Source: an uncultured Ruminococcus sp. (lineage in GTDB: Bacteria; Bacillota; Clostridia; Oscillospirales; Ruminococcaceae). Taken from it: 38,254 bases of DNA. Below the pieces are notes generated by a model that searched no databases, was not told the DNA's origin, and was given only the letters and a program-made list of their open reading frames with translations. The position numbers and the translations under genes are program-made. The stretch is from positions 1 through 38,254 of the forward strand of contig NZ_CACWPP010000042.1 in assembly GCF_902762735.1 (NCBI RefSeq), given 5' to 3'. Shown piece by piece: positions 30,969-38,088 of the stretch. How positions within the stretch are numbered: position 1 is the first letter of the stretch; every line of letters starts with the position of its first letter.

Positions 30969-31838
30969 ATGAATGGATCACGCACCGACCTTGCTGTTGA
31001 AGCCGCACGCAGACTGTCTCTCAGCCGCGATATTGAGGGCGCAGAACGCCGCATCGACATCATCGAGAGCGCTCAGCTTGAAATGGCAGATATAACCATT
31101 TCCACCACAGCCGCCGCCAACGCCATCGGCAGACCTAAAGGGCGCTACATCACGCTGAAAGCCCTTGACAGCACATTTGAGAACTACTGCCCTTGCTTTG
31201 CCGAGAGGGTGAAAGTCCTCGCGGATAGCCTGCGTGACCTTGCGGGCGGCGCAGAAAAGGTGCTTGTGGCGGGGCTGGGCAACCGTCACCTTACAGCAGA
31301 TGCGCTGGGTCCTCTTGTGGTTGACGGGATATTCGCCACACGCCATATCATGCGGCTCTCCCACGAACTGGAAACAGGCGGTCTGACGGAAGTGAGCGCC
31401 GTTGAAACAGGTGTGCTGGGTCAGACGGGCATCGAGTCCACCGAGCAGATAAAAGCCCTCTGCGAAGCCGTCCACCCCGATATTGTCATAGCGGTGGATG
31501 CCCTTGCATGCTGGGAACTGGGGCATCTGGGGCGCACGATACAGCTTTGCGACACAGGCATATCTCCCGGAAGCGGTGTTGAGAATGCCCGCCGCGAACT
31601 TTCACGCGCCACACTGGGCGTTACCTGCATAGCGATAGGCGTGCCGATGGTGGTAGACCTGTCATCTGCCGCAGAAATGATATTCGACCGCCCCGCCCCC
31701 GAAGGCAGTGAGCGCATGACCGTCACACCCGCATCGGCGGACAGGCTTGTGCGCTCGGCGGCGGCATATATCTCGGAAGCTATAAATCAAGCCTTCCAGC
31801 CCACCCTCACCCCCGAAGAACTGCGGACGCTGGTGTAA
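30969..31838 (+). CDS. gpr: GPR endopeptidase, germination protease
   Basis: Aspartate-type protease (family A25) that degrades small acid-soluble spore proteins at germination; made in the forespore as a zymogen. Recognised by RTDLAVEA near the N-terminus, VLVAGLGNRHLTADALGPLVV, SAVETGVLGQTGIES, PDIVIAVDALA, TGISPGSGVENAR and VTCIAIGVPMVVDLSS. Its 289 residues are slightly short of the usual ~320-370. The start at 30969 follows AGAGGT; a reading from 30864 lacks a ribosome site. The upstream hairpin CCTGCC/GGCAGG (30891-30928) lies in the leader. No convincing sigma-G promoter could be pointed out. Confidence 0.93.
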   Translation: MNGSRTDLAVEAARRLSLSRDIEGAERRIDIIESAQLEMADITISTTAAANAIGRPKGRYITLKALDSTFENYCPCFAERVKVLADSLRDLAGGAEKVLVAGLGNRHLTADALGPLVVDGIFATRHIMRLSHELETGGLTEVSAVETGVLGQTGIESTEQIKALCEAVHPDIVIAVDALACWELGHLGRTIQLCDTGISPGSGVENARRELSRATLGVTCIAIGVPMVVDLSSAAEMIFDRPAPEGSERMTVTPASADRLVRSAAAYISEAINQAFQPTLTPEELRTLV

Positions 31839-31847
31839 AAAACATGC

Positions 31848-32003
31848 TGTTATCCCGCTGACATACCACAAAAACAGCGGCTATACAGAACTTAAGGTTC
31901 TTGGCGTATATTTTTCCCCCGCCGCAGGCGGGGGAAAAATATACCACGCTCAATTATCCTTTTGTTTACCGCATTTTTAGTTGGTGTACTAAAGGGATAG
32001 TCA
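31848..32003. mobile_element. MITE family 1 (variant a), complete, inverted
   Basis: Starts TGTTATCCCGCTGACATACC and ends TACTAAAGGGATAGTCA. Palindrome TATATTTTTCCCCCGCC / GGCGGGGGAAAAATATA: compared with 12599 both arms changed together. Only 9 bp after the gpr stop, so its hairpin may end that transcript. Confidence 0.92.
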
Positions 32004-32013
32004 TAAAAACAAA

Positions 32014-32046
32014 ACTGCGCCCACTAAATAATGAGCGCAGTTTTTC
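32014..32046 (-). terminator. alr terminator (bidirectional)
   Basis: Stem ACTGCGC / GCGCAGT (32014-32020, 32035-32041) with flanking A and T runs. Confidence 0.85.
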
Positions 32047-32075
32047 GACAAAAAGAAAAGCATAAATGCCTGTCA

Positions 32076-32110
32076 ATAATTATGAATTATGAATTATGAA
32101 TTATGAATTA
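32076..32110. repeat. Heptamer tandem repeat array at the alr stop codon
   Basis: About five AATTATG units. The end of alr (ATT CAT AAT TCA TAA) is formed by it. The neighbouring TGTCAATAATTATG matches the boundary motif of the other arrays. Confidence 0.9.
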
Positions 32111-33218
32111 AAACTCGCGGTACTCTGGGGGAGATGCCGCAGGTTATCTCGTAGCCGATGGTACCTGTCAGCGCGGCAAGGTGATCGGCGTTCATCTCAG
32201 CGTTCATAAGTATCGCTTCGTCGCCGGGTCTGATGTCGGGAAGGTCGGTGACATCGCACATGAACTGATCCATGCAGACGCGCCCGCAGATCCTGCACCG
32301 CTTGCCGCCGATGATGACTTCACCCTTGTTTGAGAGAGCGCGCGGGTAGCCGTCGGCATAGCCTGCGGTTATGGTAGCCAGCTTCATGCGCCTGTCACTG
32401 ACGAATGTTCTGCCGTAGCTGACAGCAGTGCCTGCATCTATCCACTTCACCTGTGAAACGACAGCTTTCCAAGTCATAACGGGTTTTGGCTCAAAGGGGA
32501 GCGGCTTTGCGGGGTCGGGGTAAAGCCCGTACATGATGATGCCCAGACGCGCCAGCGTGCTGCCCTCACCGAAACCGTAAGCGCCGCCCGCAGAATTCTT
32601 GATGTGGGCGTGTTTCAATTTTATGCCGCCCGCAGTCAGCAGGTCACGCACACGGAAAAAACGCTCTGCCTGCATGTTGGTGTAGTCGTCATCAGCCTGC
32701 GCCGTGCCGTCAGCAGAGGAAAAGTGGGTGAAGATGCCCTCCAGCGCGATATTCGGGGTCGCGGCTATCTCGGAGAGTTCAGCCGCCTGTTCTTCCGCAG
32801 TGCCGTGAACGCCGATGCGGGTCATGCCCGTGTCAACAGCGCCGTGTACCCTGACAGTACCCTCAGCATTTTTGCTCAGCTCACGGGCATAGCTGAGGTC
32901 GGTACATGCCTGTATGACATTGTGCTTTGTCATCAGCGGAGCGTATTCGGCCAAGGTGTAGCCGAGTATGAGAATATCCCCCGAAATGCCCATGACGCGC
33001 AGTCTGATGGCTTCATCAAGGTCAGCCACCGCAAAATATCGCGCACCCAGCTTCTCCTGCAAAAAAGGCACTATAAGACTGTCATCGTGCCCGTAACAGG
33101 CGGCTTTCACCACATACATCATTTCAGTGCCCGCAGACAGCAGCTTTTTGTACTCGGTGACATTGTATTCTACCGCCGACAGGTCTATCTCTGCCCAGCA
33201 GCGCTTTATGTAATCCAT
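32094..33218 (-). CDS. alr: Alanine racemase
   Basis: PLP-dependent racemase making D-alanine for peptidoglycan, 374 residues. The PLP lysine lies in MYVVKAACYGHD (usual form VVKADAYGHG). Further motifs are GEGSTLARLGIIMYGLYP, the catalytic-Tyr region GTAVSYGRTFVS and CGRVCMDQFMCDVTDLP. The end is YEITCGISPRVPRVLIHNS. The start at 33218 (MDYIKRCWAEIDLSAVEYN) follows AAGGAAG; a longer frame from 33296 would overlap the promoter. The final residues are derived from the heptamer repeat. Besides cell-wall supply, alanine racemase also modulates L-alanine germination in spore formers; linkage to gpr is compatible but not proof. Confidence 0.95.
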   Translation of the reverse strand: MDYIKRCWAEIDLSAVEYNVTEYKKLLSAGTEMMYVVKAACYGHDDSLIVPFLQEKLGARYFAVADLDEAIRLRVMGISGDILILGYTLAEYAPLMTKHNVIQACTDLSYARELSKNAEGTVRVHGAVDTGMTRIGVHGTAEEQAAELSEIAATPNIALEGIFTHFSSADGTAQADDDYTNMQAERFFRVRDLLTAGGIKLKHAHIKNSAGGAYGFGEGSTLARLGIIMYGLYPDPAKPLPFEPKPVMTWKAVVSQVKWIDAGTAVSYGRTFVSDRRMKLATITAGYADGYPRALSNKGEVIIGGKRCRICGRVCMDQFMCDVTDLPDIRPGDEAILMNAEMNADHLAALTGTIGYEITCGISPRVPRVLIHNS

Positions 33219-33264
33219 TTTAAAACTTCCTTTATAATAAGATCGTTGGCGAACAGCCAAACTA

Positions 33265-33293
33265 ATTATACTCCGAAACGGCAGGTTTGTCAA
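33265..33293 (-). promoter_or_regulatory. alr promoter
   Basis: Minus-strand TTGACA (33288-33293), 17 bp, TATAAT (33265-33270). The -35 directly abuts the T run of the mscL terminator. Confidence 0.9.
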
Positions 33294-33323
33294 CAAAAAA
33301 AGCTGCCCCGCAGGACAGCTTTG
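33294..33323 (-). terminator. mscL terminator
   Basis: Minus-strand AAAGCTGTCC / GGGGCAGCTTT stem with a TGC loop and a run of seven T ending at the alr -35 box. Confidence 0.88.
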
Positions 33324-33339
33324 TGTAAATGCATGAACT

Positions 33340-33828
33340 TTACTTTTCAGCCTCAGCCTTAGCAGCCTCGATCTTAGCCAGTGCTTCGGGAGAAGCAGTA
33401 GCGGTCAGCAGATCGCGGATCTCGCCCAGCAGCTTTTCTTCTGCGGTAGGCTCAGCAGGCTCTTCTTCCTTTTCTTCCTCTTCCTTCTTTGCAAGAGCAG
33501 CAGCCTTAGCAACAGCGCCGTTGACAGCCTTCAGCATAAGGAAAAGAACAAGTGCGATGACCAGGAAGTTGATGACTGATGAAACGAATGAACCGTAGTT
33601 GAACGAAACGCCTCTGATCTTGAAAGAGCCGCCGACTACCTGCATAACGCCGTTTTCATCCTTCTTTGCGCCGCCTGTTACGACTGCGATGAGGGGGTTG
33701 ATGAAATTGTCAGTCAGTGAAGTAACGATATTACCGAAAGCGGCACCGATGATAACACCGATAGCCATGTCCATAACGTTACCCTTGAGGGCAAACTCCT
33801 TGAACTCCGTCATAAATTTCTTAAACAT
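33340..33828 (-). CDS. mscL: Large-conductance mechanosensitive channel
   Basis: MscL, a homopentameric emergency release valve opened by membrane tension under hypo-osmotic shock. Two membrane helices are present: about 16-45, with the pore-lining GNVMDMAIGVIIGAAFGNIVTSL, and about 78-104 (SSVINFLVIALVLFLML). The periplasmic loop carries GGAKKDENGVMQVVGGSFKIRGVSFNYGSF. A Glu/Lys/Ala-rich C-terminal bundle ends in KLLGEIRDLLTA. The 162-residue length is at the upper end of normal because of an acidic insert. AAGG precedes the ATG. It is followed by its own terminator, then alr. Confidence 0.96.
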   Translation of the reverse strand: MFKKFMTEFKEFALKGNVMDMAIGVIIGAAFGNIVTSLTDNFINPLIAVVTGGAKKDENGVMQVVGGSFKIRGVSFNYGSFVSSVINFLVIALVLFLMLKAVNGAVAKAAALAKKEEEEKEEEPAEPTAEEKLLGEIRDLLTATASPEALAKIEAAKAEAEK

Positions 33829-33863
33829 ACCACTACACGTCCTTTCAGAAAATTTCTTTTACT

Positions 33864-33892
33864 ATAATATCACATCAAAGCAGTCAAGTCAA
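33864..33892 (-). promoter_or_regulatory. mscL promoter
   Basis: Minus-strand TTGACT (33887-33892), 17-bp spacer, TATTAT (33864-33869). Between here and 34085 no feature was seen. Confidence 0.65.
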
Positions 33893-34085
33893 GTCGAAAT
33901 TCGTTAAAATTTTATGCTTTTGAGAAAATTTTTGCAGGCTGAAAGGTATTATTTTCTTGCTTTGGCGGACTTGACCCGCGCTGACGAGAGGGAACGTCCG
34001 TTATCTTTAATAAGGTATAAAAAATCAAAAAATGCACAGAGTGAAAATGAATTGTAAATAGATTGTAAATGTTGAGGAAAGGGGG

Positions 34086-34114
34086 TTGTATTTTGAAAAA
34101 GACTGTGGTATAAT
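34086..34114 (+). promoter_or_regulatory. tRNA-Gln promoter
   Basis: TTGTAT (34086-34091), 17-bp spacer, TATAAT (34109-34114), about 45 bp before the first tRNA. Confidence 0.8.
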
Positions 34115-34159
34115 ATAGAAGCTGTCAGGGAAGACAGTAAAGCGATGGAGGACACCGGC

Positions 34160-34234
34160 TGGGGTATAGCCAAGCGGTAAGGCAACGGACTTTGACTCCG
34201 TCACTCGATGGTTCGAATCCATCTATCCCAACCA
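34160..34234 (+). tRNA. tRNA-Gln (anticodon TTG)
   Basis: Acceptor arms TGGGGTA / TATCCCA, D-arm AGCCAAGCGGTAAGGC, anticodon stem CGGA/TCCG with loop CTTTGAC (anticodon TTG), T-loop GGTTCGAATCC, and encoded CCA at 34232-34234. Confidence 0.96.
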
Positions 34235-34237
34235 TAC

Positions 34238-34310
34238 TGGGGCGTCGCCAAGCGGTAAGGCAACGGACTCTGACTCCGTCATGTCGAAGGTTCGAATCCT
34301 TCCGCCCCAA
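34238..34310 (+). tRNA. tRNA-Gln (anticodon CTG)
   Basis: Acceptor arms TGGGGCG / CGCCCCA, the same D-arm as the preceding gene, anticodon loop CTCTGAC (anticodon CTG), T-loop GGTTCGAATCC. No encoded CCA. The two genes are 3 bp apart and co-transcribed, and arose by duplication. Confidence 0.96.
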
Positions 34311-34314
34311 CTTT

Positions 34315-34347
34315 AGCACCTTACATAATAGTGTAGGGTGCTTTTTG
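34315..34347 (+). terminator. tRNA operon terminator
   Basis: AGCACC-T-TACA / TGTA-G-GGTGCT stem followed by TTTTTG. Confidence 0.88.
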
Positions 34348-34457
34348 TTTTCACAAAGCTGTGCCGATGGTCATTCTTACTATTAAATAAGGCAGAATTG
34401 TGGTGAAAATACTAAAATTTTTTTTCTGAACAGGGAAATATTATTAGCAATTTGCTA

Positions 34458-34486
34458 TTGACATAGTGGTGAAATTGTGATATAAT
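34458..34486 (+). promoter_or_regulatory. Promoter of the cohesin-like gene
   Basis: TTGACA (34458-34463), 17 bp, TATAAT (34481-34486). The ~250-nt leader begins with the hairpin CCGAACAGGA-GACG-TCCTGTTTGG. A second TATAAT at about 34631 could be an additional start. Confidence 0.85.
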
Positions 34487-34743
34487 GTGGACAAATCCGA
34501 ACAGGAGACGTCCTGTTTGGGGCATAATACGCGGTACATACTGTTGAGGCAGCTGCTGATAACTTACCGTTTGAGTAAAGTTAACGTAATGTTAATATAA
34601 TATTCAACAATAGTATGTATAAATGTATTATAATTAGAGGGCAAATTAATTGTATTACCATTGTTACAAGGCGGACAAGCCCGAGAACATGGGTATGATT
34701 AAGCAATAAAAATTCAAATTATTAGTTTTGGGAGGAATTTTTT

Positions 34744-35595
34744 ATGAACAAGAAGTTATTTGCACTTCTCACATCCGCAGCACTGATGGCTGGTTTCGTA
34801 CCTTCTGTTTTTGCAGAAGAGGCTGCTACCGGCGATGTTAAGGCTACTCTGGAGATCAAGCCTGTTGCTGCAACCGTAGCTGTTGATGGTGAGGCTACTT
34901 TCGACGTACTCATCTCTTGCGACCAGAAGATCGATACTCTGCAGTTTGCTTTCACAGCTGAGGGCGGTGAGATCGTTGATTTTGCTATTGATAAGGACGT
35001 TACAAAGTCCCTGGGCTTTGATGATGCTTATTTTGGCGGCAAGATGACTGAAGAGGACAAGAAAACTTATCCTAACAACGAAGATTATCAGGTTTCTTGC
35101 TACACCATGACATTTGGCGAGGGCATCGTTCCTAAGGATACTGTTCTTGGTAAGCTGACTGTTAAGGCTACCGGCGCTGAAGGTTCAACTGTTAAGGTTG
35201 CTACTTCTACCGCTCAGTTCCCTCAGGGTGGTCTGGTTAACTACAATATCGAGGACGAGGCTGCTCTGACCGTTGTTCCCGGTAGTGTAACTGTTGAGGC
35301 TGCTGCTTCTTCTGAGGAGTCTTCTGAGACTTCTTCTGCTGTTGATAGCGAGCCTTCTTCCGCATCTTCTGAGTCTGCTACTGATTCTTCTTCTTCCGCA
35401 GCTCCTGTTGTAAGCTCTTCTTCTGAGTCTGCTGCTTCTTCTGCTGCTGCTTCCAGCTCTAAGGCTGCTTCCAGCTCTAAGGCTGCTACTAACAACACTA
35501 CTTCCAACACCAACACTGGTGCTGCTTCTACCGCTGCGGTAGCTCTGGCTGCATCTGCTGCTGCTCTGGTTGTTATCTCCAAGAAGAGAAAGTAA
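34744..35595 (+). CDS. Surface-anchored cohesin-like protein with Ser/Ala-rich stalk
   Basis: Exported 283-residue cell-surface protein. Signal peptide 1-24 (cut at VFA-EE). A beta-sandwich of about 30-185 looks like a cohesin domain: KPVAATVAVDGEATFDVLISCDQKIDTLQFAFT, a central GEGIVPKDTVLGKLTVKAT and a closing LVNYNIEDEAALTVVPGSVTV. A Ser/Ala-rich stalk (about 188-255) is followed by NTNTGAAST, a hydrophobic helix and KKRK, a sorting-signal layout with a degenerate sortase-like motif (proline missing). A strong GGGAGG site precedes the ATG. It is a plausible monovalent anchoring scaffoldin for dockerin proteins such as the VanY enzyme at 9857; cohesin assignment is by fold-like pattern, not alignment. 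Codon use is strongly biased, suggesting high expression. Confidence 0.78.
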   Translation: MNKKLFALLTSAALMAGFVPSVFAEEAATGDVKATLEIKPVAATVAVDGEATFDVLISCDQKIDTLQFAFTAEGGEIVDFAIDKDVTKSLGFDDAYFGGKMTEEDKKTYPNNEDYQVSCYTMTFGEGIVPKDTVLGKLTVKATGAEGSTVKVATSTAQFPQGGLVNYNIEDEAALTVVPGSVTVEAAASSEESSETSSAVDSEPSSASSESATDSSSSAAPVVSSSSESAASSAAASSSKAASSSKAATNNTTSNTNTGAASTAAVALAASAAALVVISKKRK

Positions 35596-35632
35596 TCTGA
35601 GCGACTGTTAGAAGTCAATTTTACACGAATAT

Positions 35633-35666
35633 AACGGCAGAGTCTTTACGGCTCTGCCGTTTTTTG
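35633..35666 (+). terminator. Terminator of the cohesin-like gene
   Basis: Perfect stem AACGGCAGAG / CTCTGCCGTT, followed by TTTTTT. Confidence 0.95.
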
Positions 35667-35695
35667 TTGACAAGACTGCGGGTTTGGTGTATAAT
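35667..35695 (+). promoter_or_regulatory. Promoter of the lipoprotein gene
   Basis: TTGACA (35667-35672), 17 bp, TATAAT (35690-35695). Only ~10 nt separate the expected start from the ATG region, so the ribosome site GGGAGG is at or near the 5' end of the mRNA. Confidence 0.8.
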
Positions 35696-35713
35696 TAGCT
35701 GGGAGGTGCTTTG

Positions 35714-36262
35714 ATGAAAAAAGTAATACTCTGTCTGCTGACTGTGCTTACAGTGATCTTTGGGCTGACTGCCTGCGGCGAGAAAAGTCTGACGGCTGAA
35801 GAAGTGTCGATGTACGACCTTATCATCACAGAGGACAGCTCATCTGACGCTGATGGTGCTTCTGCCGAAAGTTCTTCTGCTGAAACGACGGCGGCTTCTG
35901 TAACGGCAGAAGAAAGCTCTGCGGCGGAAACTACTGCAAAAAAGTCAGCCGCAGCCACAACTGCCGCGCCCGAAAGTTCGCAGGGCGAGTATGTTGAATA
36001 TTGGTTCAGGACGAAAGATCTCCGTGATCGGCACTACGAAAAACATGGTATCGAGATGGGCTTTGCCAACGCCGATGAATACCGCAAAGCGGCTTCGGAC
36101 GTGGTGAACGACCCCGCCGCTCTGCATAAGACCGAAAAAGAGGACGGCGATGATGTCTACTATATCGAGGAGACCAACGAGTTCGTGGTGGTGTCAAAGG
36201 ACGGCTACCTGCGCACCTATTTCAATCCCGCGCGCGGCAAAGATTACTTCGATAAGCAGTGA
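35714..36262 (+). CDS. Lipoprotein with C-terminal HxxxHG...TNEF...LRTYF domain
   Basis: 182-residue exported lipoprotein: signal peptide and lipobox LTAC near residue 21, then a Ser/Thr/Ala/Glu-rich linker (about 35-95). The C-terminal domain (about 97-175) has RDRHYEKHGIEMGF, NADEYRKAASDVV, a Lys-rich turn, ETNEFVVVSKDGYLRTYFNP. This order of motifs resembles small metal-independent RNase-like domains (BECR-type) found at the ends of polymorphic toxins and phage proteins; I infer this from pattern only. The start is set at ATG 35714 (GGGAGG 7 nt upstream) rather than the TTG at 35711. No immunity-like gene can be named, although the next gene is an unknown cytoplasmic protein. Confidence 0.75.
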   Translation: MKKVILCLLTVLTVIFGLTACGEKSLTAEEVSMYDLIITEDSSSDADGASAESSSAETTAASVTAEESSAAETTAKKSAAATTAAPESSQGEYVEYWFRTKDLRDRHYEKHGIEMGFANADEYRKAASDVVNDPAALHKTEKEDGDDVYYIEETNEFVVVSKDGYLRTYFNPARGKDYFDKQ

Positions 36263-36297
36263 AATGTTAAAAAAGTGTTAAATCGGCACTAACTCCC

Positions 36298-36326
36298 TTG
36301 ACATGCGGGTGTTAGTGTCGTATAAT
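36298..36326 (+). promoter_or_regulatory. Promoter of the 36358 gene
   Basis: Consensus TTGACA (36298-36303), 17 bp, TATAAT (36321-36326), about 25 nt of leader. Confidence 0.88.
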
Positions 36327-36357
36327 ATTTGTATATTTTGGAAGGTGGGCTGAATGC

Positions 36358-36726
36358 ATGCTTAATGAACATAAGGTCAAATTTAAAAAGGCACTCGCTA
36401 AGGTGCTGGCAGATGTGCATGCTGATGTGCAGGCTAAGCTGCCTGAGACAGGTCCTGCTGACAATGCGCTGAATTTCAATCTGCCAATAATCGGCAGTGA
36501 TAATTTTGTGGCTTTTCTCATTGATAATTCTAAAGAGCCGCATGTGGGCAAGTATAATGTGGTCATCGGCGTGACGGGCAAAGGCACAAATCAGCTGGAA
36601 GCTGTTCATGCTGTGGTGGGTCAGACTAAGGCGCAGATAATTGCGTTCCTGACTAACGAAAATCTTCTCAACCGCCTGTGCGACAGGCTTGAGAAGGCTT
36701 CGGATACACTCGATGCGAATAAATAA
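36358..36726 (+). CDS. Hypothetical protein, 122 residues
   Basis: Not recognised. Soluble protein without signal peptide or membrane helix. An amphipathic N-terminal helix (KVKFKKALAKVLADVHADVQAKL) is followed by what looks like alternating strands (NLPIIGSDNFVAFLIDNS, HVGKYNVVIGVTG) and two further helices. GGAAGG lies about 12 nt before the ATG; a competing ATG at 36353 stops after two codons. It has its own strong promoter. Its stop is 16 nt before the Phe-rich leader ORF, so it may share a transcript with aroF. Confidence 0.75.
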   Translation: MLNEHKVKFKKALAKVLADVHADVQAKLPETGPADNALNFNLPIIGSDNFVAFLIDNSKEPHVGKYNVVIGVTGKGTNQLEAVHAVVGQTKAQIIAFLTNENLLNRLCDRLEKASDTLDANK

Positions 36727-36742
36727 CGAAAGGAAACTTTGT

Positions 36743-36859
36743 ATGATGCTGACCGTTAACGCAGTTTTTACATACTTTATCGGCTTTGAGCGATTTTTTG
36801 GCTCAGAGCGTTTTGGTCGTGGTATGAAAGCAAAGCGGACGGAAATTATGCATACTTAG
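36743..36859 (+). CDS. Phe-rich putative leader peptide of aroF
   Basis: A 38-codon ORF preceded by GAAAGGAAA. Six Phe and one Tyr fall within codons 9-24 (VFTYFIGFERFFGSERF). It ends 28 nt before a terminator hairpin upstream of a DAHP synthase gene, the layout of classical Phe attenuation. Translation is not proven. Confidence 0.6.
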   Translation: MMLTVNAVFTYFIGFERFFGSERFGRGMKAKRTEIMHT

Positions 36860-36887
36860 GTTGACTATATTTTCCATATGTTTACAA

Positions 36888-36923
36888 ACCGTGCTTTCGT
36901 ATTGCGAAAGTGCGGTATTTTTT
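36888..36923 (+). terminator. Attenuator-like terminator before aroF
   Basis: ACCGTGCTTTCG (36888-36899) / CGAAAGTGCGGT (36905-36916), 12 bp with two G-T pairs, then TTTTTT. GAAAGCA (36826-36832) in the leader ORF can pair with TGCTTTC of the left arm as an antiterminator. A further hairpin, GCTTTGAGC / GCTCAGAGC, covers the Phe codons. Confidence 0.75.
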
Positions 36924-36983
36924 ATGCAGAAATTCTGCCATAAATTGCTATAAATAACCATAAACTTACAGGAGGAATAAAAA

Positions 36984-38003
36984 ATGGTAATCGTATTGAA
37001 GGACGGAGCAAGCAAAAAACAGATCGACGAGCTGATCGGGTGGCTGACAAGGTTCGATGTGAAGTCAAATCTGGTTGAGGGCGTTCACTCGAAGATAATC
37101 GGTCTTATCGGCGACACCACCAGCGTTGACATCGAATCGGTGCAGGCTAAAGAGATAGTCGAAACTGTAAAGCGCGTTCAAGAACCTTATAAAAACGCCA
37201 ACCGCCGCTTCCACCCTCTGGATACCGTCATTGACGTGCGCGGCAGAAAGCTGGGCGGCGACCGCTTGCAGGTCATAGCGGGTCCATGCTCGGTGGAGAC
37301 CGAAGAGCAGACCATCAAGACTGCCATAGCTGTAAAAGAAGCGGGCGCGACAATGCTTCGCGGAGGTGCGTTCAAGCCCAGAACTTCACCTTACGCATTT
37401 CAGGGGCTGGGCAAAGAGGGCATCGAGATACTGAAAAAAGCCCGTGCTGAAACAGGTCTGCCAATAGTCACCGAAATTATGGACGTTTCGGATATAGACT
37501 TGTTCGACGATGTGGACGTTATCCAGGTGGGCGCAAGAAATTCACAGAACTTCACACTGCTTAAAGCGCTGGGTCGTCTGAAAAAGCCGATACTGCTGAA
37601 ACGTGGTCTTTCAGGCACTTTGCAGGAGCTTCTGATGTCGGCTGAATACATTATGAGCGAGGGCAACGATCAGGTCATACTGTGCGAGAGGGGCATACGC
37701 ACCTTTGAAACAGCGACTAGAAATGTACTGGACTTGGCGGCTGTTCCTCTGCTGAAACAGAAAACTCATCTGCCCATAACCGTTGACCCCAGCCATGCGA
37801 CGGGCATCGCATCGCTCATCGAGCCTTGTGCATTGGGTGCGATAGCTGTGGGGGCGCACGCTTTGGAGATAGAAGTCCATATAGACCCTGAGCATGCATG
37901 GAGCGATGGAGCGCAGTCCCTGACCCCTGCCGCTTTTGCTAAGACGATGGAAAAGATAAGAGCGATGGCAGAATTCTGCGGAAGAAGCGTGGATAATTCA
38001 TAA
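36984..38003 (+). CDS. aroF: 3-deoxy-7-phosphoheptulonate (DAHP) synthase, type I beta
   Basis: First enzyme of the shikimate pathway, condensing PEP and erythrose 4-phosphate. 339 residues with an N-terminal ferredoxin-like regulatory domain (about 1-70, MVIVLKDGASKKQIDELIGWL), as in the Thermotoga-type enzyme where it mediates feedback by Tyr/Phe. It is followed by the (beta/alpha)8 barrel: IAGPCSVE with metal Cys102, MLRGGAFKPRTSPYAFQGLG, IQVGARNSQNFTLLK, PILLKRG, ILCERGIRTFE, PITVDPSHATG. A strong AGGAGGA site precedes the ATG. Preceded by the leader peptide and attenuator. Its final codons GAT AAT TCA TAA are the first unit of a heptamer array. Confidence 0.97.
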   Translation: MVIVLKDGASKKQIDELIGWLTRFDVKSNLVEGVHSKIIGLIGDTTSVDIESVQAKEIVETVKRVQEPYKNANRRFHPLDTVIDVRGRKLGGDRLQVIAGPCSVETEEQTIKTAIAVKEAGATMLRGGAFKPRTSPYAFQGLGKEGIEILKKARAETGLPIVTEIMDVSDIDLFDDVDVIQVGARNSQNFTLLKALGRLKKPILLKRGLSGTLQELLMSAEYIMSEGNDQVILCERGIRTFETATRNVLDLAAVPLLKQKTHLPITVDPSHATGIASLIEPCALGAIAVGAHALEIEVHIDPEHAWSDGAQSLTPAAFAKTMEKIRAMAEFCGRSVDNS

Positions 38004-38020
38004 TTCATAATTCATAATTA
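37993..38020. repeat. Heptamer tandem repeat array at the aroF stop codon
   Basis: Three to four units of AATTCAT from within the last codons of aroF, followed by AATTAGTTGGCATG, the shared boundary motif. Confidence 0.9.
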
Positions 38021-38054
38021 GTTGGCATGCATTGGAGAATGCTGTGCCGCTTAT

Positions 38055-38088
38055 TAATTCATAATTCATAATGCATAATTCATAATTA
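38055..38088. repeat. Second heptamer array downstream of aroF
   Basis: About five AATTCAT/AATGCAT units. The segment after each array is also duplicated: TTGGCATGCATTGGAGAATG (after the first) and CTGGCGTGGGCGGGAGAATG (after this one), both continuing into a GTGCCGC block. The whole repeat-plus-boundary unit is therefore tandem. Confidence 0.88.
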
